DNA of 7,251 bases from an uncultured Dyadobacter sp. Its GTDB lineage: Bacteria > Bacteroidota > Bacteroidia > Cytophagales > Spirosomataceae. Under the pieces are notes generated by a model. That model did no database searches, was not told the origin of the DNA, and was given only the letters and a program-made list of their open reading frames with translations. Made by a program: the position numbers and the translations under genes. The DNA is taken from NCBI GenBank assembly GCA_946481035.1, contig CAMLNK010000188.1:1-7251 (forward strand). The letters run 5' to 3'. Positions 1 to 5,485 of the stretch are shown here, one piece after another. The number at the start of each line of letters is the position of its first letter. Position 1 is the first letter of the stretch.

Positions 1-685
1 CGTGGAAGGTGCCAAAAGCGTACTGGAATTGTTTGATTCCGATTTTCAGATTGAGTTTGTACTGGTAACACAGGAATTTCAGCAAAAATACTCAAGTATT
101 TTAACCCGGCATAACGTCCCGCTCGAAACGGTTACTCCCCAGGAGCTGGAAGGGCTCGGTTCTTTCCAGACCAACGATTCGTGCCTGGCTGTGGCTAAAA
201 CGAAGGAAAATGCATTCTTGTCTCCTGCGGCTGGCGAATATATGCTTATGCTCGACGATGTCCGCGACCCGGGTAACCTCGGCACCATTATCCGCGTGGC
301 TGATTGGTATGGCATTACCAAAATAGTATGTTCGCGCGATACCACGGACGTTTACAATCCCAAAGTAATAGCCGCCGCCAAAGGCTCGTTCACCCGCGTC
401 AACCTTTACTACACCGACTTAACCCAATATTTTGAAAAAATAAAGGACGTAAAACGGCAGGTTGTCGGGGCATTTCTGGGAGGCAGTTCGCTGTATGAAT
501 TTAAATATCCTGCTAACGGAGGGATTATTATTATGGGCAACGAATCCAATGGCATCAGTGAGCAGGTTGCGCAATTCGTGACCGACAAAATCATGATTCC
601 GCGCTTCGGAGCGGCCGAATCGCTGAATGTCGGTATTGCAACCGCCGTGATGCTGGATAATATGCGGAGGCAGGTGCCGCTTTAA
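1..685 (+). CDS. TrmH/SpoU-family RNA 2'-O-ribose methyltransferase (5' truncated)
   Basis: Transfers a methyl group from S-adenosylmethionine to a ribose 2'-hydroxyl of RNA, most likely rRNA, in the cytoplasm. The visible part is 227 codons; the first readable codon is GTG in a VEGAKSVLEL context, which is the normal interior N-terminal motif of this family, so the true start lies before the window, perhaps 20-30 residues upstream. Visible residues 1 to about 75 form the substrate-binding domain. The knotted SPOUT domain follows with all three family motifs: motif 1 at about 84-104 (DDVRDPGNLGTIIR, with N92 and R98), motif 2 at 177-186 (MGNESNGIS) and motif 3 at 198-218 (IPRFGAAESLNV). The catalytic region is intact. 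The target nucleotide cannot be deduced, so I give no RlmB or TrmH symbol. The stop TAA is one base from the stop of the convergent transporter gene, leaving no intergenic terminator. Confidence 0.92.
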   Translation, partial: VEGAKSVLELFDSDFQIEFVLVTQEFQQKYSSILTRHNVPLETVTPQELEGLGSFQTNDSCLAVAKTKENAFLSPAAGEYMLMLDDVRDPGNLGTIIRVADWYGITKIVCSRDTTDVYNPKVIAAAKGSFTRVNLYYTDLTQYFEKIKDVKRQVVGAFLGGSSLYEFKYPANGGIIIMGNESNGISEQVAQFVTDKIMIPRFGAAESLNVGIATAVMLDNMRRQVPL

Positions 686-686
686 G

Positions 687-1475
687 CTACTCGTGCGCGG
701 CATGGTGCGAAAGCTCTTCCGCGTACTCCTTGCCGAGGTAGTTATCAATAAAATAATGGGCGATGTACAAAAGCGGCGTCAGCAGGATTGCCACCATGCC
801 TTTGTAGAGGTAATTGATGGTACCTACCGAAAAAACCAGTTTCAAATCCCAATTCCCGAACACATAAAATGCGATCCCGATCACCACGAAGCTGTCGATC
901 AGCTGCGAAAACATCGTCGAACCGGTGGCGCGGAGCCAGATGAAGCGGCTGCCGGTTTTTCGGCGAAGCCAGGAGAATACCAGGATATCCAGCAGCTGCC
1001 CAAGCAAAAACGCTGTAATCGAGCCGATCATAATGCCCAGCCCCTGGTTGAAGATTTTGGAAAATGCGTCGTTGATATTGAATGTGTTGCCGTGGCTGTC
1101 GGTATTGTTGAGGTCGAGCCAGAACTGCGCCGGGGGAAGCTGAGTGGCCACGTAAATGATCAGGAATGTGTAGACGATCAGCGCCGAGGTCACATAAGAG
1201 ATTCTTTTGACACCCTTGCGACCGAAATATTCATTGATAATGTCGGAAGTGATGAACACGATCGGCCAGCTGATCACCCCGGCCGTCATATTAAAGTCCA
1301 GCTTCTGGCCGGCGATTGGTACTTGCGCGGGCATAATGCCCAAAAGCGTCTCCACTGAAAATATTTTACCGCCTATGATCTCCGCGATGAGTGCGTTGGT
1401 GAGAAAGATACCGCAAAGGAGGAGGAAAAGCCGTTGTCGTTTGGCCTCCTGAATGGTTCTGTCGGGTATGGTCAT
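687..1475 (-). CDS. Queuosine precursor transporter, VUT/YhhQ family
   Basis: Integral inner-membrane protein of 262 residues, expected to import queuosine precursors (preQ0/preQ1 or queuine) for modification of GUN-anticodon tRNAs. The family is known; the exact substrate here is inferred. About six hydrophobic segments are visible, roughly at 15-36, 63-82, 92-112, 144-170, 187-207 and 217-243. The signature region TAGVISWPIVFITSDIINEY lies at 64-83 with D78 and E82, followed by FGRKG. Two later helices carry related polar motifs, GQLLDILVF at 159-167 and SQLIDSFVV at 190-198, also typical of the family. A hydrophilic loop at about 116-143 and a His/Glu-rich tail (EELSHHAAHE) are outside the membrane. 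The ATG start has no Shine-Dalgarno sequence. The gene begins 44 bases after the aminotransferase stop, and that gap shows neither a TAnnTTTG promoter nor a hairpin, so co-transcription is likely. Confidence 0.9.
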   Translation of the reverse strand: MTIPDRTIQEAKRQRLFLLLCGIFLTNALIAEIIGGKIFSVETLLGIMPAQVPIAGQKLDFNMTAGVISWPIVFITSDIINEYFGRKGVKRISYVTSALIVYTFLIIYVATQLPPAQFWLDLNNTDSHGNTFNINDAFSKIFNQGLGIMIGSITAFLLGQLLDILVFSWLRRKTGSRFIWLRATGSTMFSQLIDSFVVIGIAFYVFGNWDLKLVFSVGTINYLYKGMVAILLTPLLYIAHYFIDNYLGKEYAEELSHHAAHE

Positions 1476-1519
1476 CGGGCGATAAGTACTTTCAGTGGAG
1501 GTATAGGTTTAAATTTTCG

Positions 1520-2764
1520 TCAGGCAATAATGTCTTCCACCGTGCGCGTCGACATAATCCGGCGGTTGGTCAGGAAGAATTCCAGCTTGTCCATCGCCTG
1601 GTTCAGCTCGTCGACCGTAGGCAGGAATACAATGCGGAAATGCGGGTCCAGGTGATAATTGAAACCGGTTCCGGCCACCACGAGCACTTTCTGGTCCGAA
1701 AGCAATTCATATACGAATTGGTCATCCGCTTTGAAACCGAACTTTTTCAGATCGATTTTTGGGAAAACGTACAATGAGCCCTTCGGTTTTACACAGGTAA
1801 TGCCCGGAATGGACGTCAGTCTGTCGTAAACCAGGTTCATCTGCTTGTACAACCGGCCCGTCGGCACCACGTGCTCTTTGATACTCTGGTAACCGCCCAA
1901 CGCAGTCTGGATCGCGTATTGCGTAGGCACGTTCGCACACAAGCGCATGCTTGCGAGCAGGAGCAGGCCTTCCGCATAGGATTTGGCTTTTTGTTTTGCC
2001 CCGCTGAGGATCATCCACCCGCCACGGAAACCGGCCGAGCGGTAGTTTTTCGATAACCCGCCGTAAGACACACAAAGCGTGTCGTTTACAAACGAGCCCA
2101 TCGGATGGTGCACCGCCCCATCATAAAGGATTTTGTCATAAATCTCATCCGAGAAAATGATCAGACCGTGTTCTTCTGCAATGCGGGCGATGCGGGCCAG
2201 TACTTCTTTATCGTAAACTGCGCCTGTCGGGTTGTTTGGATTAATAATGACAATCCCTTTGGTGCGCGACGTGATTTTCTTCTCCAGATCATCCAGATCG
2301 GGGTTCCAATCCGCTTCTTCATCACATATATAATGTACCGGTGTGCCGCCGCTGAGGGAGATCGCCGCCGTCCAGAGCGGATAGTCGGGAGACGGTACCA
2401 GTATTTCGTCGCCGGGGTTGAGCAATGCCTGCATGGATAGCAGGATCAGCTCGCTTACGCCGTTGCCGATGAAAATATCATTGATTTCAACATCTTGAAT
2501 ACCAATTGTTTGCGTGTAGTGCATGATCGCCTTACGCGCCGCGAACAAACCACGTGAATCCGAGTAGCCTTGCGCATTACGGATGTTCATGATGATGTCG
2601 TGGACGATCTCGTCGGGCGAATCGAAACCGAACGGTGCGGGATTACCGATGTTCAGGTTATGGATTTTGTAGCCCTGACTTTCAAGCTCTAACGCTTTCT
2701 GGTAGGTAGCACCGCGGATCTCGTATTTCAGATGATTCAGGCGGTCGCTTTTTAGAAATTCCAT
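1520..2764 (-). CDS. alaA: AlaA-like alanine aminotransferase (class I/II, PLP-dependent)
   Basis: Cytoplasmic aminotransferase of 414 residues, fold type I, expected to interconvert alanine/2-oxoglutarate and pyruvate/glutamate. From memory it resembles Escherichia coli AlaA (405 residues) along its whole length. Matching blocks are LNIGNPAPFGFD (37-48), AQGYSDSRGL (64-73), IGNGVSELI (99-107), PDYPLWTA (126-133), NPNNPTGAVY (175-184) and SDEIYDKILYD (205-215). The likely PLP-binding lysine is K239 in GLSKNYRSAGFRGGW (236-250), with D206 and Y209 contacting the cofactor, R247 its phosphate and R377 (HFRIVFLP) the substrate carboxylate. The C-terminus is slightly longer than in E. coli. A longer open frame begins with TTG at 2815, but that codon is itself the -33 element of the predicted promoter, so I choose the ATG at 2764, which starts MEFLKSDRL. 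Orthologues with other substrate preference exist, so alanine specificity is inference. Confidence 0.93.
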   Translation of the reverse strand: MEFLKSDRLNHLKYEIRGATYQKALELESQGYKIHNLNIGNPAPFGFDSPDEIVHDIIMNIRNAQGYSDSRGLFAARKAIMHYTQTIGIQDVEINDIFIGNGVSELILLSMQALLNPGDEILVPSPDYPLWTAAISLSGGTPVHYICDEEADWNPDLDDLEKKITSRTKGIVIINPNNPTGAVYDKEVLARIARIAEEHGLIIFSDEIYDKILYDGAVHHPMGSFVNDTLCVSYGGLSKNYRSAGFRGGWMILSGAKQKAKSYAEGLLLLASMRLCANVPTQYAIQTALGGYQSIKEHVVPTGRLYKQMNLVYDRLTSIPGITCVKPKGSLYVFPKIDLKKFGFKADDQFVYELLSDQKVLVVAGTGFNYHLDPHFRIVFLPTVDELNQAMDKLEFFLTNRRIMSTRTVEDIIA

Positions 2765-2787
2765 TTTTTCAAGAGTTGGATAACCCT

Positions 2788-2815
2788 CAAAGTTAAAGAA
2801 AATCGAAAGATGCAA
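2788..2815 (-). promoter_or_regulatory. Bacteroidota-type promoter of the aminotransferase gene
   Basis: On the minus strand the sequence reads TTG (2815-2813), a 17-base spacer, then TAACTTTG (2795-2788). This fits the Bacteroidota housekeeping sigma consensus of TTG near -33 and TAnnTTTG near -7. Transcription should begin near 2780-2783, giving a leader of about 16-20 bases before the ATG at 2764. The leader ends TTGAAAAA directly before the start codon: A-rich and without a Shine-Dalgarno sequence, as is common in the phylum. The position supports the shorter reading frame of the gene. The assignment rests on sequence match alone. Confidence 0.72.
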
Positions 2816-2819
2816 TGCT

Positions 2820-2832
2820 ACAATGGCATTGT
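2820..2832. repeat. Short inverted repeat upstream of the aminotransferase promoter
   Basis: ACAATG-G-CATTGT is a perfect 6-base inverted repeat around one central base. It sits immediately upstream of the -33 TTG, centred near -45 relative to the predicted transcription start. The same CAATG half-site recurs at 2813-2817, overlapping the -33 element. A regulator-binding site is possible, but such a short palindrome can arise by chance and no regulator is encoded in the window. Confidence 0.35.
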
Positions 2833-2859
2833 TTTGAACACTTCGCAGGGATTTTTTGC

Positions 2860-2895
2860 AAAAAAAAGTTCAGCCATACGAAGCGCATGGCTGAA
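2860..2895 (-). terminator. Intrinsic terminator of the susC-susD-lipoprotein operon
   Basis: Read on the minus strand, TTCAGCCAT (2895-2887) pairs perfectly with ATGGCTGAA (2877-2869) across a 9-base loop, and is followed by C and a run of eight T (2867-2860). It begins 25 bases after the TAA of the lipoprotein gene. A 9-bp stem plus a U-tract is the standard rho-independent form. On the plus strand the stem is followed by AATGAACT, so the terminator works in one direction only. It separates the uptake operon from the same-strand aminotransferase promoter about 45 bases further on. Confidence 0.88.
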
Positions 2896-2920
2896 AATGA
2901 ACTATTGGGAAACTTGTAAT

Positions 2921-3892
2921 TTATCTTGATCTCTGGAATTTCCATTCTTCTTCCCAAGTCGTGCGGATGTGCGGAGGCGTAGTGACAACGCTGGGTTGCA
3001 ACATCCAGTAGCTGATTTTGATGGTTTTTGCAGTTGCGTCATACGTATTTATTCCCGCCGGGTTGAGCTGCGCCGACCGTGTATTGGAAGCAGGTTGGCC
3101 GTAAAAATTCTTAACACCAACGATCTTATTCGTTTTCGCGTCGAACTCCACGACGGGCGAGAAGGAGCCGTAACCGCTTATGCCGGTCCCGGTCCAGATA
3201 GGAACGTACGCTGCACCGCCCCAGTTGATGTGATCGGTAACGACGCATTCGGTTGCGGAGATTGTTTCCAGTGTATACTCAACTTTTTTACCAACAGTAT
3301 AAAGTCCTGCAAATGCCGGATTGGAAGCGTCGGACATTTTGCCGGTAACCGTATACACACCATCATATTTGTTTTTGGCATTTACATTCAAGAGGATCGT
3401 TCCGAAATTGCCGCTTATTGTGCCGCTTGATGTCGATTTGATTTGTATCGGAAGAACATAACTTTTGCTGAAATCAAATGATGAACTCTTGAATTTGAGT
3501 TTCGCAACGGCTGTTCGCTGCCCTTTGGGTATCACTACGGAGGGTACGAGCGTATAGAGTTTTTCATCAATCAGGTCGTATTCCTTGTGTTGCTCCGCAT
3601 TGTATTGGCTTAATGCTGCGGTATCTATGCCTAATTTTACAGAAATGTCTTCCTCGGCAACACGTGCGCCCGAGTAGCTAACGGTAATGGCATATTCACT
3701 CTCGTCTGACAGGTCGAAAGCTTTGGTATAAAGCGCATACTTGCTTCCCGAAGGCGAAACAAAGCTGGAAGGGTTCTTGAATTCTATCACGTTTACAGAA
3801 TTCGCTGGGTCGAGAGTCATCTCGTCTTTCAGGCAGGAGCTAAGCAAGCCTATAATGCAGATGAGCATCGTATATTTTTCTATTTCTTTCAT
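2921..3892 (-). CDS. DUF1735-type (BT_3987-like N-terminal domain) surface lipoprotein
   Basis: Secreted lipoprotein of 323 residues, probably an accessory ligand-binding protein partnering the SusC/SusD pair, in a place comparable to SusE/SusF or surface glycan-binding proteins. The signal peptide is MKEIEKY plus a hydrophobic stretch ending at the lipobox LSSC, with Cys20 as the lipidation site. The residues after it, LKDE, fit the Bacteroidota lipoprotein export signal (K followed by two acidic residues), which suggests surface display. Residues about 26-172 resemble the beta-rich DUF1735 domain (NVIEFKNP, YTKAFDLSDESEY, VVIPKGQRTA, YVLPIQI). Residues about 174-323 form a second beta-rich domain opening with NKYDGVYTVTG and ending WEEEWKFQRSR, similar to C-terminal domains often paired with DUF1735; I cannot name its Pfam family with certainty. 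There is no GH18 or other catalytic domain. The ATG at 3892 is preferred over a TTG two codons upstream. The start is 8 bases after the susD-like stop, and the gene ends the operon. Confidence 0.85.
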   Translation of the reverse strand: MKEIEKYTMLICIIGLLSSCLKDEMTLDPANSVNVIEFKNPSSFVSPSGSKYALYTKAFDLSDESEYAITVSYSGARVAEEDISVKLGIDTAALSQYNAEQHKEYDLIDEKLYTLVPSVVIPKGQRTAVAKLKFKSSSFDFSKSYVLPIQIKSTSSGTISGNFGTILLNVNAKNKYDGVYTVTGKMSDASNPAFAGLYTVGKKVEYTLETISATECVVTDHINWGGAAYVPIWTGTGISGYGSFSPVVEFDAKTNKIVGVKNFYGQPASNTRSAQLNPAGINTYDATAKTIKISYWMLQPSVVTTPPHIRTTWEEEWKFQRSR

Positions 3893-3900
3893 ATTCAATT

Positions 3901-5475
3901 TCAGTTTGGATCCCAGAAAATAAGGTCGGAGAACTGGTTGATAGGTTTGTAATTAGTCGCGTTGTAGGATTGTTCGGACGAAGGGTATAGAACACGACAA
4001 GGAAGCTTGTCGGTCCGCGGGGAATTGGAAAGCAGCGATGCAATGTTGTGATACGCATCCCCTTTCGGGTCACTGGCGGGATAACCAGTCCTTCGGAATT
4101 CATTCCACGCTTCGTCGGAGTTAACCATATTCAGCGCGATGTACTTTTGTGTGATAATGGCTTCGAGTTTTTCGGACGGAGTTTTGGCAAGTGATATATT
4201 GACCAGGTGGCTGCCGGGATTGTCTTTTTTGTAAGTTTCTACATCGGCATTTACGTCTTTACCGGCCGCAACAGTGTTAGTTACTTCCTTGTAAAGAAAC
4301 CGGAAGGATGCTTTGATTCCCTCATTGAAACTTTCGGTCGCGTCTCCTGCTAACAGGCCTTTTAGCCGCGCCTCGGCTTGCAGGAAATGTGATTCCGCCA
4401 ACAGCAGTAGTGGTTGTCCCTGGGAAGGTCCCTTCATAATCCCAAGCGAATTGGCAATGCTGGATGCACTGCCGAATGTGCCGGTGTACCATGTAGAATA
4501 GTTAGTGATAACGGTTGGTGCATCTACTTCGTTGCCGAGCTGGTTAGCCGGTGTGTTTGTCTCAAAATTCTTGTAAATGACACTACCCCGGCCATTGTCG
4601 GTAAGTTTCTGACCTTTGTAAAATCCGAACGAGAACTTAGTTGTCGTGCGTGACGAGTTGGAAAGTGTACCGGTTATGGAATATGCCCAGCTGTTCCAAA
4701 GCGGATTCGGCTTGTCTTTCACGTAACCAGGATTGATGATTGCGTCGTCAGAAATAAATCCTACGCTTGTGTCAATGCTCTTAATACCTTTTTGTGCAAA
4801 GTCCGCCAGCGCGGGGACCCCTGATGTGCGTACAAACATGCGTAGTTTAAGGGTATTGGCAAGCTGTTTCCATTTTGTCATGTTGCCTCCAAACAACGGA
4901 TCAGATGACGCATTTAGGCTTTTCGGATACTTTGCATTCGTGATAATGCCTATTGCAGCATCCAGTTTTGCAATTAAATCCTGATATATAGTGGCTGCAT
5001 TATCGTATTTTGGGGTCAGGTTGGCGTTGTTTTTCAATGCCTCTGAATAGGGGATATCGTTGAAGGCGTCCACCAGCCGCTGGTAGTTTAAAGTCATCAT
5101 GATCGTGGCCGAGGCATTTGCGTAGGCCAGTTCGTCATTCCCGGCAGTTAGTTCGATCACATATTGATAATCCTGCAAATTATCGTAGGTGTTCATCCAC
5201 ATAGCATTGTAATCTCCTGGCACGAGCTGGTAGTTGAAGAGATTGCCGAACCCTGAAAAGCCACCTGCATTGGCTATATAGCCGCCAAAGTGCCCGCCAT
5301 ATGAGTTGAACGTATTGGCAACTGCTGCTGACCCTGTAATGGCCTGCGGAAGTACCAGCAGAGCTGATGCGCTCGTGGCAAGATTGGGATTTTCGTTAAT
5401 GTCAAGATAATTATCACAGGATACACAAATCACGAGCATCGCTGCAAAAAGGCAGTTTTTAAATGATTGAAACAT
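3901..5475 (-). CDS. SusD/RagB-family outer-membrane lipoprotein (SusD-like_2 type)
   Basis: Lipoprotein of 524 residues expected to sit as a hinged lid on the SusC-like barrel and capture substrate at the cell surface. The signal peptide MFQSFKNCLFAAMLVICVSC places the lipidated cysteine at 20, followed by DNYLDINENPN, the usual SusD opening. The mostly helical TPR-type body includes IMMTLNYQRLVDAFNDIPYS (126-144), KWKQLANTLKLRMF (202-214), LLAESHFLQAEARLKG (358-373, a family hallmark) and EAIITQKYIALNMVNSDEAW (438-457) followed by NEFRRTGYP. The end carries VLYPSSEQSYNATNY (495-509) and FWDPN, typical of the SusD-like_2 branch. The lipobox CVSC has Cys rather than Leu at -3, which is unusual but tolerated. 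A start 12 codons earlier would overlap the susC-like gene, so the ATG at 5475, 10 bases after that stop, is chosen. The substrate is unknown; SusD proteins bind glycans or peptides depending on the partner. Confidence 0.93.
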   Translation of the reverse strand: MFQSFKNCLFAAMLVICVSCDNYLDINENPNLATSASALLVLPQAITGSAAVANTFNSYGGHFGGYIANAGGFSGFGNLFNYQLVPGDYNAMWMNTYDNLQDYQYVIELTAGNDELAYANASATIMMTLNYQRLVDAFNDIPYSEALKNNANLTPKYDNAATIYQDLIAKLDAAIGIITNAKYPKSLNASSDPLFGGNMTKWKQLANTLKLRMFVRTSGVPALADFAQKGIKSIDTSVGFISDDAIINPGYVKDKPNPLWNSWAYSITGTLSNSSRTTTKFSFGFYKGQKLTDNGRGSVIYKNFETNTPANQLGNEVDAPTVITNYSTWYTGTFGSASSIANSLGIMKGPSQGQPLLLLAESHFLQAEARLKGLLAGDATESFNEGIKASFRFLYKEVTNTVAAGKDVNADVETYKKDNPGSHLVNISLAKTPSEKLEAIITQKYIALNMVNSDEAWNEFRRTGYPASDPKGDAYHNIASLLSNSPRTDKLPCRVLYPSSEQSYNATNYKPINQFSDLIFWDPN

Positions 5476-5485
5476 CAGCTTGGAT

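Noticed and set aside
660..700. Possible terminator hairpin for the transporter gene inside the methyltransferase end (GCGG/CCGC on the minus strand)
   Set aside because: The stem is only four base pairs and is not followed by a T-tract, so it is not supportable as a terminator.
693..1358. Open frame of 221 codons on the plus strand opposite the queuosine precursor transporter gene
   Set aside because: It lies wholly antisense to a well-recognised membrane protein. Its translation is charged and His/Arg-rich with no recognisable domain, as expected for a mirror frame of a hydrophobic protein.
2969..3430. Open frame of 153 codons on the plus strand opposite the lipoprotein gene
   Set aside because: It is antisense to a gene with clear signal peptide, lipobox and domain content. 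It shows no family resemblance and no promoter of its own.
3893..3898. TTG start two codons upstream of the lipoprotein ATG
   Set aside because: The ATG at 3892 gives a complete signal peptide. The TTG adds only two residues and would use a rarer start codon.
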